A DNA stretch of 64,000 bases, from the NCBI GenBank assembly GCA_026390575.1, contig JAPLFR010000006.1:124001-188000 (forward strand). Direction: 5' to 3'. Each line of letters opens with the position of its first letter. The stretch's first letter is position 1. The position numbers were made by a program, and so were the translations under genes. A model generated the notes under the pieces. The model did not search any database, had not been told where the DNA came from, and saw only the letters and a list, made by a program, of their open reading frames with translations. Source of the DNA: Ignavibacteriales bacterium (GTDB lineage Bacteria; Bacteroidota; Ignavibacteria; UBA10030). Shown piece after piece: positions 34,380-43,845 of the stretch.

Positions 34380-35990
34380 TTATGGAATCAGTGCAACAGC
34401 AGCGCCGCCTTTTGCTACGACTTCGACCAGATGATTCACTGATGACGTCATGACGTTCAGCATAAACGACGGATAGATGCCGAGCACAAGAATAATGATT
34501 GCCAGCGGCACGAGCATAAATATTTCCCGCCCGTCGACATCCGGCATTGCACTCCATTTCTCACTCGCTGTTCCGAGAAACACCCGCTGTAACGTCCACA
34601 GCATATACGCCGCAGTAAGAACAATACCCAGCGTTGATGCCATCGTGACGATGCGTAACTTATCCACTTGGAATGCACCAAGGAAAGAGAACGCTTCCGA
34701 AACAAATCCGCTTAAGCCGGGTAACCCAAGTGCTGCAAAAAATGCAACCGTCATAATGCCTGTATACTTCGGCATTGTTAATGCCAAACCGCCAAATGCA
34801 TTGAGATCGCGTGTATGTGCGCGGTCGTAAATCACGCCGACAATAAGGAAGAGCATTGCTGTAATGGTACCATGATTAAACATCTGAAATACTGCGCCCA
34901 TCATACCCTGCGTATTCAGAGCCGACATGCCAAGCAGAACAATTCCCATATGGCTCACGCTGGAATACGCAATAAGTTTTTTAAAATCTGTCTGAGCCAT
35001 CGCACATAAAGCGCCATAGACAATGTTGATGAATGCAAGAATTGCCAGCCAAAAAGCATATTTTTGTGCCAGCTCTGGAAATATCGGGAAACTAATTCGG
35101 ATGAGTCCATATGCGCCCATCTTTAAAAGAACGCCGGCAAGAATGACGCTGATTGCCGTTGGCGCTTCAACGTGGGCATCCGGAAGCCACGTATGAAACG
35201 GAAAGATTGGTACTTTGATTGCAAAACCTATGAAGAGCGCTAAATAAGCAAGTGAACGCATCCCCGTTCCGAAGCCGGCAAGCAGCGAGTTCGGCTCAAA
35301 GTTTGCTGGATTCATCATTGCCAGCAAATTGAATGTATGCAGTTTTTCGCCCGATGCCGGATCAATGATTGTTACGCTGAAGTAGAGCGCGATCATCGCC
35401 AGGAGCATCAACACGCTGCCTGCAAGTGTATACAGGAAGAATTTGATAGCGGCATATTCGCGCCGCGGTCCGCCCCAGACACCAATGAGAAAGTACATCG
35501 GGAGAAGCATGAGTTCCCAGAATACATAGAACAGGAAAAAATCGAGCGCGACAAATACGCCCATCATCCCTGTGTCGAGGAGCAACAGCATTGCCATATA
35601 ACCTTTGAGGGCTTTGTCAATCTTCCACGATGCGAATACCGCAATGAAACTAATAAGCGCCGTGAGAATTACCATCGGCACACTTATGCCATCGACTCCA
35701 AGAAAGTATTCGATCTGTACACGCCCGAACCACGACACGCTTTTAATATCAATCCATTTTGCTTTCTCAACGAACTGCATCCCTTCCTGTGAATTGATGC
35801 CGCCGAGATTGTAGTTGAAGTTTACATAAATCATCACAGCAAGCACGACTTGCAGGAACGTGACACCAACCGCAGTCCACTTCATTGCGCTGCGTGCTTC
35901 CTTGGGAATCAGCAGGACAATACCCATGCCGATGATCGGCAGGAATGTGATCCAACTGAGCCATCCGATACCCAAAATTTGAAATGCCAT
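34380..35990 (-). CDS. nuoM: NADH-quinone oxidoreductase subunit M
   Basis: A proton-pumping, antiporter-like membrane subunit of ~536 residues with ~14 helices. Conserved sites include FYVFWELMLLPMYFLIG (TM5 Glu), IKVPIFPFHTWLPDAHVEAPTA (TM7 Lys) and LIAYSSVSHMGIVLLG. The frame opens at a TTG at 35999, but GGAG would then touch the start codon; ATG 35990 leaves a 9-nt gap and is chosen. It lies 39 bp after nuoL. Confidence 0.95.
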   Translation of the reverse strand: MAFQILGIGWLSWITFLPIIGMGIVLLIPKEARSAMKWTAVGVTFLQVVLAVMIYVNFNYNLGGINSQEGMQFVEKAKWIDIKSVSWFGRVQIEYFLGVDGISVPMVILTALISFIAVFASWKIDKALKGYMAMLLLLDTGMMGVFVALDFFLFYVFWELMLLPMYFLIGVWGGPRREYAAIKFFLYTLAGSVLMLLAMIALYFSVTIIDPASGEKLHTFNLLAMMNPANFEPNSLLAGFGTGMRSLAYLALFIGFAIKVPIFPFHTWLPDAHVEAPTAISVILAGVLLKMGAYGLIRISFPIFPELAQKYAFWLAILAFINIVYGALCAMAQTDFKKLIAYSSVSHMGIVLLGMSALNTQGMMGAVFQMFNHGTITAMLFLIVGVIYDRAHTRDLNAFGGLALTMPKYTGIMTVAFFAALGLPGLSGFVSEAFSFLGAFQVDKLRIVTMASTLGIVLTAAYMLWTLQRVFLGTASEKWSAMPDVDGREIFMLVPLAIIILVLGIYPSFMLNVMTSSVNHLVEVVAKGGAAVALIP

Positions 35991-36029
35991 TAGTCTCAAC
36001 TCCTTAAGAGAACTTTTTCACGACTCGCG

Positions 36030-38303
36030 TCATCTAAACCATAAGAAAAACACCATGACACCAAAAAGTGCAAAGGCAAGATACGTCTGCACTTTTCCTG
36101 TTTGAAGTTTGCGTGCCAGCAAACCACAAAAACCTCCAAGGTATGCGACGAGATTCACTATACCATCAATGATTGTATTATCAAAGCCGCCGACGCCGAC
36201 GTAAAATAAGAAGAAGGACAGCGCTGCAACACCCGAGCCAAGCAAGCCGCATTCGATTTTTGTAACGATACCTGCACCCTGTATAAACAGTCCTATAGCA
36301 ACTTCCCATCCGATAAAGAGCGAAAGCAAAGCAAAAACAATAAGATAAAAAATTGAACCGGCTATTCCCTCTTCCCACGTATGCTTGACGCCATGCGTAA
36401 TTCCAACCGTCCACTTTGCAACGCCATTAACAACACCATCAATTATGACATTATCGAACCATCGATAGGCATCCGCAATGACATCCGTTCCTTTAACAAA
36501 CGTCATTTGATAGAGCTCGTCAAAATACCATTTGTTGAGGAAAAACTTATAGAGATACTTCAACACGGGCGCTGATGCAACTGCATCGGCATTAATTTTT
36601 TTCCAGTAATACGTTGCGAAGGCAATGAGAATTCCTATGCTTGCCATAGTGAGCGAGAGAAGCATTGCAAGACTATGCGAATGATGAAGTGCTTCTGTAA
36701 ACGTTTCGGTGTTCGTGGGTGCAACAGCAGCTGGAACTACTGATTCTGGACGATTGACTGCTTGATAAAACCATCCAGACGATGCTCCAAAGGGATTCCA
36801 GCTATAGAATGCAAAGAACGATAACACTGCCAACACGATAAGCGGAAGTGTCATCACCCAAGGTGATTCACGAATTGCTTCGAAACGGAGATGGTCTTTG
36901 TGTTCTCCAAGAAATGTGAGAATAACAAGACGGAACATGTAGAACGCCGTCAATCCGGCGACAAAGAATCCGGTAATCGGAACAATCCAATGCCATCCGC
37001 CATGAAGATTTCCAAATGCTAATGTGCCGGCAAGAATTTCATCTTTACTTAAAAATCCAGACGTGAATGGTATGCCGGAAATCGCCAGCGTGTAGATGAG
37101 GAATGTCCAAAATGTAATCGGCATCTTTGCACGGAGACCGCCCATATTGCGAATATCCTGGGCATCGGTACTGTGATCATTCGCGTGGTGTAAGGCACTG
37201 TGCATTGCATAAATGACGGAACCGGAGCCGAGAAAAAGTCCGGCTTTGAACATCGCATGCGTCGTGAGATGGAAAAATCCGGCTGTGTACGCGCCAACAC
37301 CAAGTCCCATGATCATATAGCCGAGTTGACTTACTGTAGAATACGCCAGAACTTTCTTAATATCGTTCTGCGCAATTGCGATTGTTGCGGATATAAATGC
37401 CGTCATCGCACCGATGTAGGCAATCACCATCAATGTCTCAGCCGTCATCATCGAAAATGTACGCGCCACCAAATAGACACCGGCAGCGACCATGGTCGCG
37501 GCATGAATCAGCGCGCTGACCGGAGTTGGGCCTTCCATCGCATCCGGGAGCCAGACATGCAATGGAAATTGCGCCGACTTGCCAACAGCTCCGCAGAATA
37601 TAAGCAGACCCGCGGCAGTCAACCACGTTTCACTTCCAAACGGAATGTGTCCCGCCTTCATCGCTTCAAATATTGCATCAAACGTGAACGTGTGAAACGT
37701 GTTAAAAAGAATTAAGATGCCGATGAACATTCCGACATCGCCAATACGCGTGACAATGAATGCTTTCTTCCCGGCATCGGAAGCTGATTTCTTTTCAAAC
37801 CAGTGACCGATGAGTAAATACGAACTCAGCCCCACTAATTCCCATGAGACATACATCAGTAAAAAATTATTTGTGAGAACAATACCGAACATCGAAAATG
37901 AAAATAAGCCAAGGTATGCAAAATAGCGGCCGTAACGTACATCGTCCTTCATATAGCCGATAGAGAACAAATGCACAAATGAACTGACGATACATACGAC
38001 GACAAGCATAATCGCCGCAACGTTATCGATCATGAAGCCAAGATCAATTTGCATCGCGCCTAAACCCGGTACGTTTCCAAAATTCACCCACGTGAATGTA
38101 GCCTGTAAGGTTTGGTCGTGATAGAAGTTAAGTTTTGCGAAAAGAATCGTCAGCGAGAGCGCAAGTGCTGCAAACAGAATGGATGTGCCCAACCAATCAC
38201 CGGAACGCGGCAAACGTTTGTGGAAAAAAATCAATATGACAAAATCCACTAACGGGACCAGCCAAACGATCAATGCGAGAGTAAGTAACGTTTCTTGAGA
38301 CAT
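36030..38303 (-). CDS. nuoL: NADH-quinone oxidoreductase subunit L
   Basis: A 757-residue subunit, larger than the ~610 residues of E. coli NuoL. The antiporter core includes MYVSWELVGLSSYLLIGHWFEK (TM5 Glu), AVGKSAQFPLHVWLPDAMEGPTPVSALIHAATMVAAG (TM7-8), and LAYSTVSQLGYMIMG. The extra length lies after TM14, including a charged linker (YYWKKINADAVAS) that fits the lateral helix, and more C-terminal helices. Start ATG 38303. Confidence 0.95.
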   Translation of the reverse strand: MSQETLLTLALIVWLVPLVDFVILIFFHKRLPRSGDWLGTSILFAALALSLTILFAKLNFYHDQTLQATFTWVNFGNVPGLGAMQIDLGFMIDNVAAIMLVVVCIVSSFVHLFSIGYMKDDVRYGRYFAYLGLFSFSMFGIVLTNNFLLMYVSWELVGLSSYLLIGHWFEKKSASDAGKKAFIVTRIGDVGMFIGILILFNTFHTFTFDAIFEAMKAGHIPFGSETWLTAAGLLIFCGAVGKSAQFPLHVWLPDAMEGPTPVSALIHAATMVAAGVYLVARTFSMMTAETLMVIAYIGAMTAFISATIAIAQNDIKKVLAYSTVSQLGYMIMGLGVGAYTAGFFHLTTHAMFKAGLFLGSGSVIYAMHSALHHANDHSTDAQDIRNMGGLRAKMPITFWTFLIYTLAISGIPFTSGFLSKDEILAGTLAFGNLHGGWHWIVPITGFFVAGLTAFYMFRLVILTFLGEHKDHLRFEAIRESPWVMTLPLIVLAVLSFFAFYSWNPFGASSGWFYQAVNRPESVVPAAVAPTNTETFTEALHHSHSLAMLLSLTMASIGILIAFATYYWKKINADAVASAPVLKYLYKFFLNKWYFDELYQMTFVKGTDVIADAYRWFDNVIIDGVVNGVAKWTVGITHGVKHTWEEGIAGSIFYLIVFALLSLFIGWEVAIGLFIQGAGIVTKIECGLLGSGVAALSFFLFYVGVGGFDNTIIDGIVNLVAYLGGFCGLLARKLQTGKVQTYLAFALFGVMVFFLWFR

Positions 38304-38346
38304 ATTCTGATTTACGATTTACGATTGCCGATTGTCTATCAGCATG

Positions 38347-38685
38347 CTAATCTTTCAATTGATTAATTTCGTCCACATTCACAGTGTTAAAGTTTTGATA
38401 GATGTTCAAAATGATTGCCAGCGCAATTGCTGCTTCTGCCGCGGCAAGAATGATGACAAAAATCGCCACTACATGCCCATCAAACGACGTGGTAACATAG
38501 CGCGAGAATGCCACGAAATTGATATTGGCAGCATTCAATACAAGTTCAACACCCATGAGAACCATAATGGCGTTACGGCGCGTCAAGATGGCAAATATGC
38601 CAAACGAGAATAACAGTCCGCTGAGGATAAGAAAATGTATCAATCCTGGGTGCTGTAGAAAATTTATCAGATCTTGCGTATTCAT
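38347..38685 (-). CDS. nuoK: NADH-quinone oxidoreductase subunit K
   Basis: A 112-residue, three-helix membrane subunit. It has the two conserved glutamates: VLMGVELVLNAANINFVAF and VIILAAAEAAIALAI. It follows nuoJ without a gap. Confidence 0.95.
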   Translation of the reverse strand: MNTQDLINFLQHPGLIHFLILSGLLFSFGIFAILTRRNAIMVLMGVELVLNAANINFVAFSRYVTTSFDGHVVAIFVIILAAAEAAIALAIILNIYQNFNTVNVDEINQLKD

Positions 38686-39198
38686 TTAAACCTTCTTCTC
38701 TCTCCGTGCAATCATTGCGGCACCGATCAGAGCAACAAGTAATATTACAGATGCAATTTCAAACGGTAACAGGTATTTTGTCAAGAGCAATTCACCAATA
38801 TTTGCAGCGGTTGTTTCTACGAGCGGCAACTGCGGCTTCACTTTCCAGTCTGTTCTCCAAAAGACCCAAATCAGCGCTCCACCGATACAAGCGGCAATGA
38901 GTATTGCCGGCAATGTTTGGACCGTGCCTGTTTTTGCATCTACATTAATTTGATGACTTGTCAGCATCACACCAAACAGAATCAACACCATAATTCCGCC
39001 AACATATATAAGCAGTTGCGTGACAGCAATAAAGTCAGCGAGAAGGAATATATAAATGCCCGCTACACCGAATAATGCGAGCAACAGGGCAAAGGCAGCG
39101 CGGACAATATTCCGAGAGAACACAACAATGCACGCTGATCCCAGTGTGATTACAGCAAAGAAATAAAATAGTATTGTAGTGAGATCCATAAGAGTCAA
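38686..39198 (-). CDS. nuoJ: NADH-quinone oxidoreductase subunit J
   Basis: A 170-residue, five-helix membrane subunit. The TM3 signature with a conserved Tyr/Gly kink is present as FIAVTQLLIYVGGIMVLILFGVML. The C-terminal MIARREKKV is basic and cytosolic. It lies 90 bp after nuoI; the spacer is AT-rich and otherwise empty. Confidence 0.93.
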   Translation of the reverse strand: MTLMDLTTILFYFFAVITLGSACIVVFSRNIVRAAFALLLALFGVAGIYIFLLADFIAVTQLLIYVGGIMVLILFGVMLTSHQINVDAKTGTVQTLPAILIAACIGGALIWVFWRTDWKVKPQLPLVETTAANIGELLLTKYLLPFEIASVILLVALIGAAMIARREKKV

Positions 39199-39288
39199 TG
39201 CAAAAGTAAAAAGTGTAAATTAAAAATGAAAAAATAAAAATCTAAAAGCATGAAGAAATCATATCTATTTATTCAGTCAAACAATATC

Positions 39289-39918
39289 TTAACTTTTATT
39301 CGGCTCCGCTGCCGGAGGTTCTGGTTTTATTGGTGGCGGCGTCACCGGTGCTGGTGAAGTTGAAGTCACTGATGATTCTTTTGCAGCCGCGGCGGCAGCT
39401 GCTTTCTTCGCTGCCTGCTCTTCATTAAACTCGTTCAATCGATCTTGTGCGGCGGTGATTTCTTCCGTCGTCATATTGCTGAAACTGTATATCAAATTAT
39501 GCCTGTCATATTCCGAAAATTCGTATACATCGGTCATCACAATGCACTCTGTTGGACATGGCCACACGCACAGTCCGCAGTAGCAGCATTTCGCAATGTC
39601 GATATCGAAACGCGGAATGTAGAGACGCTTCTTCGTATTTTTTGACGTCAAACCCAAATCCATGTCCGGAGTTGATTTGATCGTCTCAATCGTAATACAG
39701 TCCACCGGGCATGCAATGGCACATTGATCGCAGCCAATGCAATCGTCGATATTGACAAACAGACGGTTGCGTGCCCGTTCCGGAATTTTCATTTTGACAG
39801 TCGGATACTGCACAGTTGCCGAGCGAGTGAAGAGATGCTTGATGGTAATCTTCATTCCTACGAGAACTGTATAGAGAGAATGAAAAATACTATAAAAATA
39901 TGTTCCGAGTACCAACAT
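39289..39918 (-). CDS. nuoI: NADH-quinone oxidoreductase subunit I (two 4Fe-4S clusters)
   Basis: A 209-residue ferredoxin-like subunit of the peripheral arm. Both cluster motifs are complete: CIGCDQCAIACP and CCYCGLCVWPCP (each C-x2-C-x2-C-x3-CP). The N-terminus is hydrophobic (YFYSIFHSLYTVLVG) and would sit at the membrane. The C-terminus has an unusual ~45-residue Ala/Pro/Lys-rich extension (AAKKAAAAAAAKESSV...PPAAEPNKS) not present in typical NuoI. In a complex without NuoEFG, such tails could help dock a ferredoxin or other electron donor; this is inference. Confidence 0.95.
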   Translation of the reverse strand: MLVLGTYFYSIFHSLYTVLVGMKITIKHLFTRSATVQYPTVKMKIPERARNRLFVNIDDCIGCDQCAIACPVDCITIETIKSTPDMDLGLTSKNTKKRLYIPRFDIDIAKCCYCGLCVWPCPTECIVMTDVYEFSEYDRHNLIYSFSNMTTEEITAAQDRLNEFNEEQAAKKAAAAAAAKESSVTSTSPAPVTPPPIKPEPPAAEPNKS

Positions 39919-39967
39919 TGAATTTAATAATTTCCGATTGTCGATTTTCGATTGTTCATTAAAGAGT

Positions 39968-41011
39968 TTAGATTACTAAAATCAAACCGACAGCAAGAAG
40001 ACAGACAAAGAGCCATGGTGTTAAAACTTTCCATGAGACATACATCAGTTGATCAACACGCAACCGCGGAAGCGTCCACCGTAGCCAAATTTGCATCAGC
40101 ATAAACATATACGCTTTCGTGACAAACCAGAAGACACCCCACACAGGTCCCGACATAAATGCACCAAATGGACTCGACCATCCGCCGAGAAAGAGCGACA
40201 CGACGACAGCTGAGACGGTGAATAAGTTTGCATACTCTGAAAGATAAAACATTGCAAACCGCATACCGCTATATTCCGTATTGAATCCCTGCACCAACTC
40301 CGATTCAGCTTCCGGTAAATCAAACGGCGTGCGGTTGACTTCCGCAATGGAAGCAACGAACATAATAAGGAATGTGACAAATGTGAACGGCATGAGCATT
40401 AATTTTTGTGTCCATGGCAGCGGGCCGCCGAACACAATCCAGTTGCCGATACCGCCATCTTGAAACTTCGTCACATCCTGCAGATTCAGTGATCCGGTAA
40501 TCATCACAACAATGATGACGGCAAGCGCTGTCGGAATTTCGTAACTGATCATTTGTGCTGCCGAGCGAATTCCGCCGAAAAGCGACCATTTATTATTCGA
40601 TGCCCAGCCGGCCATCAAAATTCCAATGACGACGAGAGAGCCGGCTGCAACTAAAAAGAATGCACCAAGATTGATATTGGAACCAATATAGATACTGCTG
40701 AATGGAAGTACAGCATAAGCGACATACGTTCCGGTGAACGCAATAAACGGTGCCGCGCGAAATAACAGCTTGTCCGCTTTCGTCGGAATAATATCTTCCT
40801 TCTGCAGAAGCTTCAGCATATCAGCGATGGGCTGAAACACACCATGCCAGCCGGTGCGCATATATGCAACACGATCCTGAATGTGCGCCGCCACTTTCAT
40901 CTCCGTATAAAGTACCACTAATACCATGAGAACGATGAAGACAAGCGGAAGCGTGCTCAGAAGAATTGAGACGAGTAACTGATTTGCAAGTAATGTTTGA
41001 ATGAATTCCAT
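39968..41011 (-). CDS. nuoH: NADH-quinone oxidoreductase subunit H
   Basis: A 347-residue, eight-helix subunit that lines the quinone-access channel. It has YMRTGWHGVFQPIADMLKLLQKED and EVNRTPFDLPEAESELVQGFNTEYSGMRFAMFYLSEYAN, with the conserved charged E-channel residues. It lies 16 bp after nuoD. Confidence 0.96.
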   Translation of the reverse strand: MEFIQTLLANQLLVSILLSTLPLVFIVLMVLVVLYTEMKVAAHIQDRVAYMRTGWHGVFQPIADMLKLLQKEDIIPTKADKLLFRAAPFIAFTGTYVAYAVLPFSSIYIGSNINLGAFFLVAAGSLVVIGILMAGWASNNKWSLFGGIRSAAQMISYEIPTALAVIIVVMITGSLNLQDVTKFQDGGIGNWIVFGGPLPWTQKLMLMPFTFVTFLIMFVASIAEVNRTPFDLPEAESELVQGFNTEYSGMRFAMFYLSEYANLFTVSAVVVSLFLGGWSSPFGAFMSGPVWGVFWFVTKAYMFMLMQIWLRWTLPRLRVDQLMYVSWKVLTPWLFVCLLAVGLILVI

Positions 41012-41027
41012 TTTATGTAATTATACG

Positions 41028-42233
41028 TTAGCGATCGACTTCACCGAGAACAATATCAATACTGCCTGCGGTAAGAACTAAATCAGCGATCAAACCGCCG
41101 CGGACAATTTCCGGCAGAACACTCAGGTTCACAAATGCAGGCCCGCGCGCTTTCACCCGGAACGGGCTTGCTGTACCATCGCTGATAATATAATATCCCA
41201 ATTCACCACGTGATGCTTCTGTGCGAACATAAATTTCTGCATCTTTTTCCGGACGAATGCGTTTTGGAATCGCCGCCTTCACATTCCCTTCCGGTAATTC
41301 GTCAAGTGCCTGATCTATGATATGAAGACTCTGTTCCATCTCGCGCATACGAACGATATGTCTATCCCAGCAATCGCCGACTGTTCCTACTTCCCCTTTA
41401 CCAATCTGCGGCTGCCAGTCCAATTTATGATAAATGGAATACGGATCATCGCGGCGTAAATCCCAATTCACACCGGAACCGCGAAGCTGCGGCCCGCTGA
41501 CCGCATAATTAATAGCAACATCTTTCGGTAAAACGCCAACATTCGCTGTTCGTTTCACAAAGATTTCATTGTAGGTCAGCAAATCGTTCAGCATTTTTAT
41601 TCGCGGACGGAAATATGTTATAAACTCTTTCGCTTGTTGAATAAAATTCGGAGGCAGGTCATGCGAGAGGCCGCCAATCCAGATATAATTATAGAGCAAG
41701 CGTGCACCGCATGTCAATTCGAAGAGGTCGAGAATTTTCTCACGGTCGATAAAGGTATAGAGGAATGGTGTGAACGCACCGGAATCAATGCCGTACGTGC
41801 CGACAGCAATTAGGTGGCTGGCGATTCTCTGCAGTTCCGCCATAATCACACGAATATATTCTACGCGCTCCGGCACTTCGATCTTCAACAATCGTTCTGC
41901 GGCCAGCGCAAATGCCCATTCATTGGTCATTGCCGAACAATAATCCATCCGGTCCGCGTAGGGAATGACCTGCTGGTAATTCGTCATCTGCTCGCAGTGC
42001 TTCTCGAAACACCTGTGCAAATACCCGATATGCGGAATACAATCAACAATAATTTCGCCATCAACAACAATTTCGAGCCGCAGTACCCCATGCGTGGACG
42101 GATGCTGAGGACCCATGTTAATAATCATTTCTTCTGTACGAATTGTTTTGCCGGTCGAAGTCTTGATGTGACCAGGTTTGACAGTATAATTTGTTGGAAG
42201 AGTCGGCGGTTGCAGCATAGTTGGGTTCATCAT
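41028..42233 (-). CDS. nuoD: NADH-quinone oxidoreductase subunit D
   Basis: A 401-residue peripheral-arm subunit related to the hydrogenase large subunit. It shows NMGPQHPSTHGVLRL (quinone-site His and Thr/His), PHIGYLHRCFEKHCEQ, and GELGYYIISDGTASPFRVKARGPAFVNL. It is not fused to nuoC. ATG at 42233 or the adjacent 42230 both fit. Confidence 0.97.
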   Translation of the reverse strand: MMNPTMLQPPTLPTNYTVKPGHIKTSTGKTIRTEEMIINMGPQHPSTHGVLRLEIVVDGEIIVDCIPHIGYLHRCFEKHCEQMTNYQQVIPYADRMDYCSAMTNEWAFALAAERLLKIEVPERVEYIRVIMAELQRIASHLIAVGTYGIDSGAFTPFLYTFIDREKILDLFELTCGARLLYNYIWIGGLSHDLPPNFIQQAKEFITYFRPRIKMLNDLLTYNEIFVKRTANVGVLPKDVAINYAVSGPQLRGSGVNWDLRRDDPYSIYHKLDWQPQIGKGEVGTVGDCWDRHIVRMREMEQSLHIIDQALDELPEGNVKAAIPKRIRPEKDAEIYVRTEASRGELGYYIISDGTASPFRVKARGPAFVNLSVLPEIVRGGLIADLVLTAGSIDIVLGEVDR

Positions 42234-42239
42234 TCAGCG

Positions 42240-42746
42240 TTAGTACGGAACCTTCATGCCGTGATAAAATTCTTGAACTTTATAATCCTTGCGAAGCGGA
42301 TTGCCTTCCCAATCATCCGGGAGCAAAATGCGGCGCAAATCAGGATGTCCGTCGATGATGATGCCATAGAGATCGAACACTTCTCGTTCGTGCCAATTGG
42401 CGGTTCCCCATACATCGCTGACAGATTGAACGTGTGGATTTTCTTTCGTACAAAAAGTTTTAAGAACAATTGTGTGTTTATACACCATCGAGTTCAGATG
42501 ATAGACAATACCGAGCGTTCCGTTATTGTAATCAACCCCGCTCAAACACGAAAGATAATCGAATTGCATCTCGCTATCATCGCGGAGGAAAAAACAGATA
42601 TCCTTGATTTTATCAGACGCAATATTAATCCACACCTGCATGGCATATCCGACCGCGGCGGATCCACCCGCGGCGGAAATCTTTTCCTCCTTGAGCGCAT
42701 CGCCAAATTTCGCTTTTAACACATCAAATATTTCTTGTGCTGTCAT
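42240..42746 (-). CDS. nuoC: NADH-quinone oxidoreductase subunit C
   Basis: A 168-residue peripheral-arm subunit with the 30-kDa family motif ANWHEREVFDLYGIIIDGHPDLRRILLPDDWEGNPLRKDY. It is a separate gene, 4 nt after nuoB. The N-terminal ~60 residues are less conserved. Confidence 0.95.
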   Translation of the reverse strand: MTAQEIFDVLKAKFGDALKEEKISAAGGSAAVGYAMQVWINIASDKIKDICFFLRDDSEMQFDYLSCLSGVDYNNGTLGIVYHLNSMVYKHTIVLKTFCTKENPHVQSVSDVWGTANWHEREVFDLYGIIIDGHPDLRRILLPDDWEGNPLRKDYKVQEFYHGMKVPY

Positions 42747-42750
42747 TCTG

Positions 42751-43242
42751 TTACGCCCGTTTCTTGACCATGCTTTCCCTGCGCACCTTGTCCTGTAGCT
42801 TCATAATACCTTCTAATAATGCCTCGGGACGCGGCGGGCATCCCGGGATATAGACATCAACCGGAATGACACGATCTACACCTTTCAGGACGTGATAGCC
42901 ATGCTCCCAATACGGTCCGCCGCAATTGGAACAGCTTCCCATCGATATGACGTAACGCGGTTCCGACATTTGATCGTACAAGCGTTTGATACGAGATGCC
43001 ATTTTTATCGTGACTGTTCCGGCAACGAACATGACATCCACCTGACGGGGCGTTGCACGCGGGATAACACCAAATCGCATAATATCGAAATTGGAAGCCG
43101 ATGCCGCCATCATTTCGATTGCACAACAGGCGAGACCGAACTGCATCTGCCAGAGCGATGAAAGCCGCGCCCAGTTTAAAAGGCCATCGAGTGATGTTAT
43201 AAACACATTGCCATTTTCAAATCGCTGATCAAGAAGTCCCAC
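42751..43242 (-). CDS. nuoB: NADH-quinone oxidoreductase subunit B (cluster N2)
   Basis: A 163-residue subunit that ligates the terminal N2 cluster. The four Cys are in place: [19 protein letters not shown] and [10 protein letters not shown]. The spacer to nuoA is 5 nt. All catalytic elements are intact. Confidence 0.97.
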   Translation of the reverse strand: MGLLDQRFENGNVFITSLDGLLNWARLSSLWQMQFGLACCAIEMMAASASNFDIMRFGVIPRATPRQVDVMFVAGTVTIKMASRIKRLYDQMSEPRYVISMGSCSNCGGPYWEHGYHVLKGVDRVIPVDVYIPGCPPRPEALLEGIMKLQDKVRRESMVKKRA

Positions 43243-43247
43243 GGGCT

Positions 43248-43712
43248 TTACTCCACACCTTCATTAATATCATCATCATCTAAAATTGCAGAAGCGACTT
43301 TCATTCTCCCTGCCGTCACAATGGTGCGATTGATGGTAGGAATTTGTTGTGTTGGCTTATCCCAATTTAAGTCTCCCTTCACCCATACGTATGCATAACC
43401 AACAATCAGGATGAGAAGGAACACTGCCATTTCTAAAAAGCCAAAAAGGCCAAACTGTCGATAGACGAGTGCCCACGGAAAGAGAAACGCTACTTCGACA
43501 TCGAAAATCAGAAAGACAAGTGCGGTAACATAAAAGCGGACATTAAGGCGTATCCACGCGCTGCCGATTGGTTCTTCACCGCATTCATATGTAGCATTTT
43601 TTTCTGGATACGGACGATGCGGACGAAATATCCATGCACCTATCAGGCCGAGCGCGACAAAAATTGCACCAATAAGTATAAAAATAAAAGCTTTGCCAAA
43701 TTCCGTAAGCAT
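43248..43712 (-). CDS. nuoA: NADH-quinone oxidoreductase subunit A
   Basis: A 154-residue, three-helix membrane subunit and first gene of the operon. It has [39 protein letters not shown], including the DVE motif on TM2. A hydrophilic C-terminal tail of ~35 residues ends in [10 protein letters not shown]. No strong ribosome site or promoter is evident in the 133-bp spacer to the ATP-grasp gene. Confidence 0.95.
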   Translation of the reverse strand: MLTEFGKAFIFILIGAIFVALGLIGAWIFRPHRPYPEKNATYECGEEPIGSAWIRLNVRFYVTALVFLIFDVEVAFLFPWALVYRQFGLFGFLEMAVFLLILIVGYAYVWVKGDLNWDKPTQQIPTINRTIVTAGRMKVASAILDDDDINEGVE

Positions 43713-43845
43713 AAGTAACTACTTCAATTCCTTGATAAAGAACCAACTAAATCGGTGAACAATATACTGGAAACTTGGGCGTATGTCAAGAAACATGGAG
43801 AAGTTGAATACAGAAATGAATTCGATGCAGAAGTTTTCTAAATTT

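Noticed and set aside
42857-43161. Open frames on both strands over nuoB
   Set aside because: They are shadows of nuoB, whose four Cys and family motifs are intact.
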